NCBI RefSeq assembly: GCF_902464545.1 | Contig: NZ_CABQJR010000011.1 | Span: 3,165 to 67,164, forward strand | From: an uncultured Senegalimassilia sp. | GTDB lineage: Bacteria; Actinomycetota; Coriobacteriia; Coriobacteriales; Eggerthellaceae | Length of the DNA stretch: 64,000 bases | Direction of reading: 5' to 3' | Part shown: one piece after another, positions 27,055-34,631 of the stretch | Layout: each line of letters starts with the position of its first letter | Numbering within the stretch: position 1 is the first letter of the stretch | Position numbers and translations under genes: made by a program | The notes under the pieces: generated by a model | What the model saw: only the letters and a program-made list of their open reading frames with translations | Told to the model about the DNA's origin: nothing | Database searches by the model: none

Positions 27055-27090
27055 ACCTTTCTACGCCAAGCAGTTTTCGTTTGACGTGTG

Positions 27091-27185
27091 AACCCTCTGG
27101 CGTCCTGCGCCTGTCTACGCTGATTATTTGCCGCATTGTTCGTGCGATGCAAGCAGCGTAAAGGCTTGCAGGACGGCAGAGGGTT
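27091..27185 (+). ncRNA. Long rod-like hairpin upstream of thiI, function unknown
   Basis: Arms 27091-27108 and 27168-27185 pair in 17 of 18 positions. Inside them GCC/GGC, then TACGCTG/CAGCGTA, then TTGC/GCAA and GCAT/GTGC pair in turn, giving an almost continuous interrupted stem of about 95 nt. It ends 45 bases before the thiI start. It could be a leader element of thiI, a processing site after rpoZ, or an inserted palindromic repeat. It does not resemble a TPP riboswitch. Confidence 0.55.
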
Positions 27186-27229
27186 TGTTCCGTTTACCCG
27201 CTTACCGTATGTTTCGAAGGGTTGTTCAT

Positions 27230-28447
27230 ATGACCGAATTCCAGCGCATTTGCCTGGTCCACTATCACGAAATCGGGCTGAAGGGCCACAACCGCTCCAC
27301 GTTCGAGATGCGCCTGCTCAAAAACCTTGAGGCGCTGCTCTCCGATTTCGATGTGGTGACTATTCATCGCATCTCCGGCCGCCTTTGCGTGTTTCTGCGC
27401 GAGGGCACTGATTGGGAGACCGAGAAACGTTGCGCCGACTTCATCCGCAAGGTGCCCGGTGTTGCCCGCGTATCCTCCGGTTACAAGTGCGAGCGCGATT
27501 TGGCGCAAATGGAGCAAGCAGCGCTGGCGGCCATGGCCGACGTCGATGATTTCACCAGCTTCAAGGTGCAGGCTCGTCGCAACCACACCGACTTCGAAGT
27601 CGGTTCCATGGATATGAACCGCATCATCGGCGCTGCGCTGTGCGAGGCGCACCCCGAAAAGCAGGTTCAGATGAAGAATCCCGACGTGGTGGTGGGCGTT
27701 GAAGTGGTGCAGAACGCTGCTTACGTGTACGCTCGCAGCGTGCGCGGCGTCGGCGGCCTTCCGGTTGGAAGCTCGGGCAAGGTTGCCTGTCTGTTATCCA
27801 GCGGCATCGACTCGCCGGTGGCAACGTGGCGCATGGCGCGTCGCGGCGCCGTGTGCATCGGCATGCACTTCTCCGGCCGCCCGCAAACCAGCGACACCAG
27901 CGAGTACCTGGTCGACGATATCGCGCATGTGCTCGAGAGGACCGGGTGCATAGGCCGCGTGTATGTCGTGCCGTTCGGCGATTACCAGCGCGAGATCTCG
28001 CTGACGGTGCCTCCTCAGCTGCGCGTCATCATGTATCGCCGCCTCATGTTCAAGGTTGCGCAGGAGATCGCCCGTCGGGAAGGGGCGAAGGCCCTCGTAA
28101 CCGGCGAGTCGCTCGGCCAGGTGGCCTCGCAAACCTTGGATAACATCCGCTGCACCGATGCGGCGGTGGATATGCCGGTGTTCCGCCCCCTCATCGGCAC
28201 CGATAAGCTGGAGATCATCGATATGGCGCAGCAGGTCGGCACCTTCGAGATCTCGTCTCAGGATGCCCCCGATTGCTGCACGCTGTTCATGCCGCGCAAT
28301 CCCGAGACGCATGCGCAGCTCGAAGACGTGCTTGAGTCCGAATCGGCGCTTCCCGTCGATCAATGGGTGTCCGAGCTCGCCGACGCCGCGGAGCCGCACG
28401 ACTACAAGTGCCCGGGCTACAAGAAGAAAAAGCCGCGCAAGGAATAG
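27230..28447 (+). CDS. thiI: tRNA 4-thiouridine synthetase ThiI (no rhodanese domain)
   Basis: 405 aa. Adenylates U8 of tRNA and transfers sulfur to make s4U; in some bacteria also serves thiamin thiazole synthesis. N-terminal ferredoxin-like and THUMP domains (about 1-165), then the PP-loop ACLLSSGIDSPVATWRMA (about residue 185). It ends without the C-terminal rhodanese domain of the E. coli enzyme, as in many Gram-positives, where a dedicated cysteine desulfurase hands over sulfur. DAPDCCTLFMP carries a possible sulfur-bearing cysteine. ATG 27230 with AAGGG upstream; the longer in-frame reading runs into the hairpin region and is rejected. Confidence 0.94.
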   Translation: MTEFQRICLVHYHEIGLKGHNRSTFEMRLLKNLEALLSDFDVVTIHRISGRLCVFLREGTDWETEKRCADFIRKVPGVARVSSGYKCERDLAQMEQAALAAMADVDDFTSFKVQARRNHTDFEVGSMDMNRIIGAALCEAHPEKQVQMKNPDVVVGVEVVQNAAYVYARSVRGVGGLPVGSSGKVACLLSSGIDSPVATWRMARRGAVCIGMHFSGRPQTSDTSEYLVDDIAHVLERTGCIGRVYVVPFGDYQREISLTVPPQLRVIMYRRLMFKVAQEIARREGAKALVTGESLGQVASQTLDNIRCTDAAVDMPVFRPLIGTDKLEIIDMAQQVGTFEISSQDAPDCCTLFMPRNPETHAQLEDVLESESALPVDQWVSELADAAEPHDYKCPGYKKKKPRKE

Positions 28448-28870
28448 CGTTTCCTGCGGATATCGCGCTGGGTCGACACCCTATTCTCGGGTGCAACATG
28501 AGATTCAAACGAGAAGGCCGCGCTTTTGCACGGCCTTCTCGCGTGTTCGGCTATACGAAAACGGGGCCTGGTTGTGCTGTGTGGCTTTCGACTTCGCTGA
28601 AAGGCGCTTATCGAGTTGAGTTTATTTCCGAGTGTCGATCGGCCTATCAACTTTGCGTCTCTTTGGCTTTTTGGCTCAAGGAACGATTTCTCGGCGATGC
28701 TTGGAGACGCTCTCTAGCTCTCAACGACTTTTCTTGGTGCTTGGAAGGTCTGCGACCCGGGTTGCTGTTCCCTCATCTTGCAAGGTTTATGGGACTCGCA
28801 TCGGTCTTGTCGACAAGGGTTCTGCAAGATGGCGGAGCTATGCTTTCCGAAATCAAGGAAAGGGGCTTTT
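28448..28870. other. Intergenic region between thiI and comEA
   Basis: No convincing gene on either strand; the sequence is less GC-rich than its surroundings. It holds the hairpin at 28510-28541. TATGCT near 28840 might be a -10 for comEA, but no -35 supports it. Confidence 0.4.
28510..28541. terminator. Hairpin after thiI, probable terminator
   Basis: CGAGAAGGCCG (28510-28520) pairs perfectly with CGGCCTTCTCG (28531-28541). No U-run follows on the plus strand; TTTG follows on the minus strand. Confidence 0.5.
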
Positions 28871-29551
28871 ATGGATTTCGTTCGGTACGCCGATTCGGTT
28901 CGCGCCAAGCTGCATATGGGCGGGGTGCGCCTTCCCGTTGTGATAGGCATTACAGCTGTTGCGATTTGCGTTTTGGTCGCAGGCGGTGTGGGCCTGGCTT
29001 CGGTGGTCGCGCCGGATTCCGGCTTCACCGTTGAGAAGGCCGATGCTTCGCATGGTGAATCGGGGCAGGTGGATCCTTCGCAAAGCGAGAGCACTTCTCT
29101 GTTCGTGCATGTTGGAGGGTCGGTGGTCGATCCTGGGTTATATGAGCTTGCCGGCGATGCGCGAGTGCAGCAGGCCGTCGATGCGGCAGGCGGTTTTGCC
29201 GAGGACGCTGCCGTCGATGCGCTCAACCTTGCCCGTCAGGTGCAGGATGGGGAGCAGATCATCGTTCCCAGCATGCAGCAAGCTAGCGGCTCTGAGGCGC
29301 CTGCCGCAGCGGATTCCGGTGCGTCTGCGGCGTCATCGGGTGGGGCTCTCGTAAACGGGAAGGTCGACATCAACGCGGCAACGGTCGATCAGCTGCAGCA
29401 GCTCAACGGGGTGGGTCCCGCATTGGCGCAGCGCATCGTTGCGGATAGGCAGGCCAATGGCCCGTTTAAAACCGTCGAGGACCTTAAACGGGTGTCCGGA
29501 ATCGGAGACAAGAAGTACGCATCGTTGGCGGATTCGATTTGCGTCGGGTAG
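28871..29551 (+). CDS. comEA: Competence protein ComEA (SLBB plus helix-hairpin-helix)
   Basis: 226 aa. Membrane-anchored double-stranded DNA receptor of the uptake machinery. One N-terminal transmembrane segment (about residues 20-42), an SLBB domain (VHVGGSVVDPGLYEL onwards, about 76-135) and C-terminal tandem helix-hairpin-helix motifs (DINAATVDQLQQLNGVGPAL and KRVSGIGDKKYASL). ATG 28871 follows AAGGAAAGGGG. It overlaps comEC by 13 bases. Confidence 0.93.
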   Translation: MDFVRYADSVRAKLHMGGVRLPVVIGITAVAICVLVAGGVGLASVVAPDSGFTVEKADASHGESGQVDPSQSESTSLFVHVGGSVVDPGLYELAGDARVQQAVDAAGGFAEDAAVDALNLARQVQDGEQIIVPSMQQASGSEAPAAADSGASAASSGGALVNGKVDINAATVDQLQQLNGVGPALAQRIVADRQANGPFKTVEDLKRVSGIGDKKYASLADSICVG

Positions 29552-31941
29552 GCGCTGCCCAAAGCGAGTTGCTTCGGGATACGGTTGTTCCTGGGAACCG
29601 GACCGTTGAGGACGAGGCCTCGTTTCCCTTGCGCCCGGCGATTCCTCCTGTGCTGGCATTTGCGCTAGGCGTTTGGGCGGGGTCCGTTGTCGCGTTGCTG
29701 TCTGCGCGTTCGCTTTCGGTCGTCGTGTGTGCTGCGTTATGTGCGAGCGGGCTTGTCGCGTGCGTATGCTGTCTCTGCCTGCTTTGGCGCCGTCGAAGGC
29801 ACCTTCTTGCGTTGGTGCTTGTAGTGGGCTTGTTGTGCGGCGGTGCTTTAGGCTTCGCGCAAGGGGCGCGACTTCATCAAGCTCAACAGGTGGCTCTCGG
29901 GTCGCAGGGCCTGTTGCGCATCACCGCGTTATCGGATGGTGTGCAAGGCGAATTCGGCGTTTCCTGTACAGCTCGAGTGCAGGCGGAGGGGTCTGACCGA
30001 TCGTTCACGGCGAAAATCTCCTTTCCCTGCGACTACGCTCTGCCTATGTATGGCCAGCGGTTTACCGGCTACGGCACGATATCGGAATTTTCCGAAGATC
30101 GCGCACCGCGGGGTTGGCAACGCGGCATCGTCGCAAACGTCAAATTGAGAACCTGCGAGCGTGTTGAGCTTCGGGGTCCAGGTGCTGCGCTCCTATCGTT
30201 TCGGGAGCGCGCCGTGCGGGCGCTTACGGAGCCGTTACGTGGCGATATGGGCCTTGCAGCCGCTATCTCCTGCGGATGGAGGGCTGGTTTGCCAGAGTCG
30301 GTATACCGGCAATTCCAGGTCAGCGGGCTTGCGCATGTGGTTGCGGTCTCCGGTGCGCATCTCTCCATCGTAGCAGCGCTCATGGCCTCGATACTTGGCG
30401 CGTTGCGCGTTCCCAAGCCGATTTCGGTAGCTGCTCAAATCATGTTGCTCGCGGCATACCTGGCGCTTACCGCTATGCCGGCTTCCGCCATTCGAGCTAC
30501 GCTTATGACATTAGCTGGAATGACGTCGTGGACGGCTCGACGCCGGGCCTCGTCGTTATCCGCGCTTGGATGCTGCATCGTCGTTATGATCGCCCTTGAT
30601 GCCCAGGCGGCGTTGTCGTCCTCGTTCGCGCTGTCGGTTTTGGCCACGCTCGGGATCGTCGTGTTCGGCGGTTTGGCTAACTCGTGGTTGAAGGCTTGTT
30701 TGGGATGGTTGCCGGCTTTTGTACGTGAGGCGTTGGCGTTGACGTTCGCCTCATCGGTGCTCGCGACGCCGTTTTCTGCGGCCTTGTTCAGCCAGCTTCC
30801 TTTAGCGGCTCCGGTTGCCAACATCGCCATCGCGCCGCTGTTCGGCCCGGTCTGCGCAGCCGGCATCATAGGGGCGTTCGTATGTGCGATGCTTCCGTTG
30901 CCTGGCGTCGTCGCTTCCATTACGTGCGCAAGCGCGTCGTTGCTATTAAAGGTGGTCCAGGCATGCGCATCGATTCCCTACGCGAGCATCCCGATCGTTG
31001 CCCCGGCTTTCGTTGCGTTACTAGCAGGTTTCGTGTTGGCCTGCGCGCTATGGCTTTGGTGGCCAAAGCCGGATTCTCGTTCGGCGTATCGGTTGCTGTC
31101 GGTAACCGGTATCGCCTGCGCGATCATGTTCGCCCTGTTGAAAGCATCGAGTTCGTATGGAGGATGCGAGATCGTCGCGCTTGATGTCGGACAAGGCGAT
31201 GCCATTCTTATCCGTAGCGGCAAGCATTCGGTGCTGGTGGACACGGGCAATCAAGACGCCTTGCTCCGTCAAGCGTTGGCGCGGCATCATATCACCCGTC
31301 TTGATGCCCTTGTCGTCACGCACCCCGACGATGATCACATGGGATCGTTGGCGTCGCTTGATGGCGTGGTGCAGGTTGATCGCGTTCTCCTTGCCCGTGA
31401 TGGCCTTGCGTGCTCTTGTGTCTCGTGCGCCAAGCTTCGGCAGCATGCGAATATGCTGGTGGGGAAGGAACGGATCGAGGGTTTATCGCAAGGGGATAAG
31501 CTTCGGTTCGGTGCTTTTAAATTCACCTGCGTGTGGCCGGTTGCGTTTCAGGACGAAGGCGGCAATGGAGATAGTCTCTGCTTTACCGTGGATACCGATA
31601 TCGATGGAGACGGCAACCGGGAGTGGCGAAGCTTGTTGGTGGGGGATGCCGAGCATGAGGAGGTTTCGCAGATGCTATCCGCCGGGTTGATCGACGGGGT
31701 CGACGTGTACAAGGTCGGCCATCACGGGTCGAAAAACGCGCTGACGCAAGAACAAGCAGCTGCATTGTCTCCAGAGATTTCCCTCTGTTCGGTGGGGGCA
31801 AGGAACCGCTATGGGCATCCTGCCGCATCGACGATGGAGTCCCTTGAACGTGCGGGAAGCGCGGTGATGCGCACCGATGAGCACGGGGATGTGGCATGCA
31901 GATTCGCTAAGGACCATATCAGCGTGGAAACGCTGCGGTAA
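29539..31941 (+). CDS. comEC: Competence DNA-uptake channel ComEC/Rec2
   Basis: Up to 800 aa. Forms the inner-membrane channel for single-stranded DNA. Several N-terminal hydrophobic segments, the Competence domain with AVSGAHLSIVAALM (about residue 270), and a C-terminal metallo-beta-lactamase-like domain from about residue 543: LDVGQGDAILIRSG, THPDDDHMGS, VGHHGSKNA. The metal-binding residues look intact, so a nuclease role is possible. The start is uncertain: TTG 29539 overlaps comEA, and later TTG codons have no better ribosome-binding site. Confidence 0.93.
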   Translation: MRRVGAAQSELLRDTVVPGNRTVEDEASFPLRPAIPPVLAFALGVWAGSVVALLSARSLSVVVCAALCASGLVACVCCLCLLWRRRRHLLALVLVVGLLCGGALGFAQGARLHQAQQVALGSQGLLRITALSDGVQGEFGVSCTARVQAEGSDRSFTAKISFPCDYALPMYGQRFTGYGTISEFSEDRAPRGWQRGIVANVKLRTCERVELRGPGAALLSFRERAVRALTEPLRGDMGLAAAISCGWRAGLPESVYRQFQVSGLAHVVAVSGAHLSIVAALMASILGALRVPKPISVAAQIMLLAAYLALTAMPASAIRATLMTLAGMTSWTARRRASSLSALGCCIVVMIALDAQAALSSSFALSVLATLGIVVFGGLANSWLKACLGWLPAFVREALALTFASSVLATPFSAALFSQLPLAAPVANIAIAPLFGPVCAAGIIGAFVCAMLPLPGVVASITCASASLLLKVVQACASIPYASIPIVAPAFVALLAGFVLACALWLWWPKPDSRSAYRLLSVTGIACAIMFALLKASSSYGGCEIVALDVGQGDAILIRSGKHSVLVDTGNQDALLRQALARHHITRLDALVVTHPDDDHMGSLASLDGVVQVDRVLLARDGLACSCVSCAKLRQHANMLVGKERIEGLSQGDKLRFGAFKFTCVWPVAFQDEGGNGDSLCFTVDTDIDGDGNREWRSLLVGDAEHEEVSQMLSAGLIDGVDVYKVGHHGSKNALTQEQAAALSPEISLCSVGARNRYGHPAASTMESLERAGSAVMRTDEHGDVACRFAKDHISVETLR

Positions 31942-31944
31942 AAT
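31939..31944 (+). promoter_or_regulatory. Possible leaderless promoter of holA
   Basis: TAAAAT ends 6 bases before the holA ATG, the spacing of leaderless actinobacterial promoters. No Shine-Dalgarno is present. It overlaps the comEC stop codon. Confidence 0.5.
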
Positions 31945-31950
31945 GGGGCT

Positions 31951-32928
31951 ATGACTGATTCGAAGAACAACCAATCCCTGCTTCCCGTGTACCTCATCAC
32001 CGGTGAGGATGCCTTGAAGCGCGATGCCGTTATGAAGCGGCTTCGCACGCGTCTGTCAAGCATGGGCGATTTATCGTTCAACTCCGATGTGTTCGAAGGG
32101 GCTGAATTCACTGGCGACGATGTGGTCAACGCATGCAATACCATTCCGTTTGCATCCCCTGTCCGCTTGGTGGAGGTTCGCGAGGCCGATAAGCTGAAGA
32201 AGGCCGATTCGGAACCTATCGTCAGCTATTTGGATGCGCCTTGCGAGACCACCGTGCTCGCCCTCGTTGCCGAGAAGCTTGCGAAGAACACCCGCCTGTA
32301 TAAAGCGGTTGCAAAGCACGGCAAAACCGCGGTGATCGACTGCGCCCCGCCGAAGGCCCGCGACCTGCCTAAACTGGTGCGCTCCATGGCGGTTGGCCAC
32401 GGGGTCACGTTTTCGGAAGGTGCCGCCATCGCTCTTGTGAACCTGGTGGGTGAGGATACCGTTCATCTTGATGCCGAAATCAAGAAGGTTGCCCTTGCTC
32501 ATTCCGGCACCGCGGCGGTCGGGGAGCAAGAGGTGCGATCGCTTGTCAGCCGTACTGCCGAGGTCAAGCCTTGGGAGTTCACAAACGCGTTCGCGGCACG
32601 CGACACGGCGAAGTGCCTGCTCGACCTGCAGCGCATGAAATCGGTATCGCCCCATGCGCTGCTCCCCATGTGCGTCACGCGCATCCGCGAGCTTATGTGC
32701 GCGCAAAGCCTTGCCGCCCGCGGGCAGGGGCGAGGGATAGCCGCCGCGCTCAAGCAGCCCGACTGGCGTGTGAAAAACCATGCGGCATGGGCGCGGAAGT
32801 ACACTCCGCAGGAGTTGCGGCAAGCGCTTATCACCGCTCGCGATACCGAGCAAGCTATGAAAAGCGGCGCCGACCCTGATGCGGCATTCCGCGAGTGGGT
32901 GGTGAACGTCACCGCGAAGCGGGGGTAG
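31951..32928 (+). CDS. holA: DNA polymerase III delta subunit
   Basis: 325 aa clamp-loader wrench subunit that opens the beta clamp. LPVYLITGEDALKRDAVMKR at the start corresponds to the family's degenerate nucleotide-site region. The AAA+-like domain is followed by a helical C-terminal collar domain. The adjacency comEA-comEC-holA-rpsT is a common Gram-positive order and supports the call. Confidence 0.93.
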   Translation: MTDSKNNQSLLPVYLITGEDALKRDAVMKRLRTRLSSMGDLSFNSDVFEGAEFTGDDVVNACNTIPFASPVRLVEVREADKLKKADSEPIVSYLDAPCETTVLALVAEKLAKNTRLYKAVAKHGKTAVIDCAPPKARDLPKLVRSMAVGHGVTFSEGAAIALVNLVGEDTVHLDAEIKKVALAHSGTAAVGEQEVRSLVSRTAEVKPWEFTNAFAARDTAKCLLDLQRMKSVSPHALLPMCVTRIRELMCAQSLAARGQGRGIAAALKQPDWRVKNHAAWARKYTPQELRQALITARDTEQAMKSGADPDAAFREWVVNVTAKRG

Positions 32929-33085
32929 CGGTGCGATTCGAGCCCGTTTTGCGACATCGGTTCGTGTTCAAGTGCTTGGTTGGTCGGGTGGGATGTGCGC
33001 GTCCGATTCGGCCCCAGCTCGCCCGATCATCGCGTTGGATGCGCGTTTGTGTAAAAGGCATCAACGTAGGTCGGCGCCTGTTTCA

Positions 33086-33124
33086 TATAAAAAAGAACGG
33101 CTCCGGGAATCCGGAGCCGTTCTT
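33086..33124 (-). terminator. Intrinsic terminator of rpsT
   Basis: On the minus strand AAGAACGGCTCCGG pairs with CCGGAGCCGTTCTT and is followed by TTTTTTAT. holA converges from the other side. Confidence 0.93.
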
Positions 33125-33145
33125 GGTTCACTAGCAGATGAGATG

Positions 33146-33664
33146 CTATTCAGCAGCCTCTTCGCCCTCGGCGGCCTCAGCCTCAGCGGCAGCCTCGGCA
33201 GCGGCGGCCGCTGAGGCCTCCTTTGCCTTGCGCTCGGCGGCAGCGGCCTCGAGCTTCTGCTGCTCGGCAACACGCTTGGCCTTCTCCTCGGCGGCAGCCT
33301 TGTAAGCGGCAGCCTTCTCAGCCTTGCGAGCGGCCTTCTTGGAGCCGGTGGCCTCCTGCTTCTTGGCCTCGGGCTTCACGTAAGCAGCGCGCACCTCATC
33401 GGTGACGATGGTGTTGACGAGCGCCATCACGCCGGACTTGCGGTTTGCGGCCTGGTTCTTGTGGATAACGCCCTTGGAGACGGCCTTGTCGAGCAGACGG
33501 CAAGCGTACAGGCCCTTGGCGTAAGCAGCGGTTGCGTCGCCGGCGGCAACGGCCTCGCGTGCAGCGCGGATGGCGGTCTTCAGCTCGGACTTGATGGCGC
33601 GGTTGCGCTGGCGGGACTTCTCGTTGGTGATGTTGCGCTTCTTCTGGCTCTTGATGTTTGCCAT
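33146..33664 (-). CDS. rpsT: Ribosomal protein S20 with a long Ala/Lys/Glu-rich tail
   Basis: 172 aa; S20 is normally about 85-90. Residues 1-86 are a complete S20 (ANIKSQKKRNITNEKSRQRN and GVIHKNQAANRKSGVMALVN). The remaining 86 or so residues are low in complexity, first lysine-rich (KKAARKAEKAA) then acidic and alanine-rich (AAAAEAAAEAEAAEGEEAAE), probably helical or disordered. The tail is in frame with no stop. AAGGAG sits 7 bases before the ATG, within a stem that could hide it (33664-33739). Confidence 0.96.
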   Translation of the reverse strand: MANIKSQKKRNITNEKSRQRNRAIKSELKTAIRAAREAVAAGDATAAYAKGLYACRLLDKAVSKGVIHKNQAANRKSGVMALVNTIVTDEVRAAYVKPEAKKQEATGSKKAARKAEKAAAYKAAAEEKAKRVAEQQKLEAAAAERKAKEASAAAAAEAAAEAEAAEGEEAAE

Positions 33665-33739
33665 TGTGAAACTCCTTCGCTCTAACGTGGTTTGCCGGTT
33701 TCGGCTTGCTTTGCGCCTTCGGCGCGGCTGCGAAGGAGT
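33664..33739 (-). promoter_or_regulatory. Candidate autoregulatory leader of rpsT hiding its ribosome-binding site
   Basis: On the minus-strand mRNA ACUCCUUCGC (33739-33730) pairs perfectly with GCGAAGGAGU (33680-33671), which contains the Shine-Dalgarno of rpsT. Two small hairpins lie inside the stem, GCGCC-gaa-GGCGC (33725-33713) and GCCG-aaac-CGGC (33705-33694). The result is a closed multibranch fold 7 bases from the start codon. Confidence 0.68.
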
Positions 33740-33979
33740 GGGTGAGATGCACAGGTGACGGATTGGCATATGGCTTCGAGCGCAAAGCGCGAAAGCATTC
33801 ATATGCGGGAATGGACAGGATTTCCCATTCAGCTAGCCAATCGGCCACCCGGCACCACGGTGATCCTTCATGCAGCCTTGTCTGCGGATGCCCTGCGAAT
33901 ATTGCAGGAGCGCGCATATGCCGGATACGCAATGAGCTAGAATAGCCGATATCGCACGGTTTTGCACCTGTTTATTTGC
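33740..33979. other. Divergent intergenic region between rpsT and the lipoprotein gene
   Basis: Should hold the rpsT promoter and that of the lipoprotein gene. TAGAAT at 33938-33943 is a possible plus-strand -10. A 56-codon open frame from ATG 33770 lacks a ribosome-binding site and is not accepted as a gene. Confidence 0.35.
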
Positions 33980-34003
33980 AGTTGTGCAGAACAATGCACA
34001 ACT
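33980..34003. promoter_or_regulatory. Perfect inverted repeat before the lipoprotein gene
   Basis: AGTTGTGCA-N6-TGCACAACT, 9-bp arms, 35 bases before the start codon. It could be an operator (TTGTGCA half-sites) or an mRNA hairpin. Confidence 0.5.
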
Positions 34004-34037
34004 TTATCCGGGATTTCCTCTTGAAGGGGGGTTCAAC

Positions 34038-34466
34038 ATGGGTGTTCGAAGGGTCGCCGTTTCGGCAGGTATGGCCTTTGCGCTCGCAGCGGCGTTTGGG
34101 CTTGCAGGCTGCGGCTCGGGTCAGCATGAGGTCATCGACCAGGGGCAGGACTGCTCCAGCTGCCATTCGGGCGGCAAGCAGGTCTTCGATGACGCCGCTC
34201 CCGCGTCTGCCGTTCAGTCAAACGGAACCGTTTCGGTGAAAACCTCCGCCGAGCAGGTTTTGGTCTGCAAGCCCATCTTCGTCTCAGAAGACGGCTCCAA
34301 GTTCGTTCCCGAGCAGGTTTCTTCGGTGAAAGCGGAAGACGGCTCGGCTCAGGTGCAGCTCTCCGAAGGCACCTGGGCGCTTTGCGCGCAGGTGCAGGGC
34401 TCCGTGAAGGCCCAGCTGGTCACGGTGTCATCGGAGAGCACCGGGACCGCTGACGTGGAATTGTAG
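34038..34466 (+). CDS. Putative lipoprotein with one CXXCH haem-binding motif
   Basis: 142 aa. The N-terminus is a lipoprotein signal (basic MGVRR, hydrophobic stretch, lipobox FGLAGCGSG with Cys22 lipidated). About 17 residues later, QGQDCSSCHSGG carries a CXXCH motif (about residues 39-43), the covalent haem c attachment site. The rest, rich in Val/Ser/Gln, contains two further cysteines and looks like a small beta domain. I do not recognise the family. Export and haem attachment on the outer face are inferred from the motifs. ATG 34038 follows GAAGGGGG. Single gene between rpsT and lepA. Confidence 0.82.
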   Translation: MGVRRVAVSAGMAFALAAAFGLAGCGSGQHEVIDQGQDCSSCHSGGKQVFDDAAPASAVQSNGTVSVKTSAEQVLVCKPIFVSEDGSKFVPEQVSSVKAEDGSAQVQLSEGTWALCAQVQGSVKAQLVTVSSESTGTADVEL

Positions 34467-34497
34467 TGCTATGGCGGTAAGGACGGCCACCAGCTGG

Positions 34498-34503
34498 TAA
34501 AAT
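34498..34503 (+). promoter_or_regulatory. -10 of a promoter upstream of lepA
   Basis: TAAAAT, ending 8 bases before an ATG at 34512 that opens a short upstream frame. It fits a leaderless start at that ATG. Confidence 0.55.
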
Positions 34504-34511
34504 CCGTTCTT

Positions 34512-34631
34512 ATGCAATCATCGCGGTGCACGTCGAAACCGCATCGTGCGCAGCGCAGGGAAACCTGTTGCCCGGCCTTGCCGTGCAACCGTCGCATCCA
34601 TACGGCATCAGAAAGCAAGAGGGGGACATGA
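34512..34631 (+). CDS. Candidate leaderless upstream ORF overlapping the lepA start (39 aa)
   Basis: The ATG lies 8 bases after the TAAAAT -10. 39 codons, rich in Arg, Ser and Cys (Cys6, Cys19, Cys20, Cys25, including CCPALPC), end in ATGA, where the A-T-G is the lepA start. It has no Shine-Dalgarno. The arrangement resembles translationally coupled leader peptides, and in mycobacteria short cysteine-containing leaderless leader ORFs are known to tune downstream genes. The frame could be open by chance in high-GC DNA. Confidence 0.4.
   Translation: MQSSRCTSKPHRAQRRETCCPALPCNRRIHTASESKRGT

Noticed and set aside
27091..27185. TPP riboswitch upstream of thiI
   Set aside because: The fold is a single interrupted rod and lacks the CUGAGA and ACCUGA-type conserved thi-box stretches.
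33770..33940. Possible 56-codon gene between rpsT and the lipoprotein gene
   Set aside because: No ribosome-binding site, no close promoter, overlaps the region needed for divergent promoters, and no family recognised.
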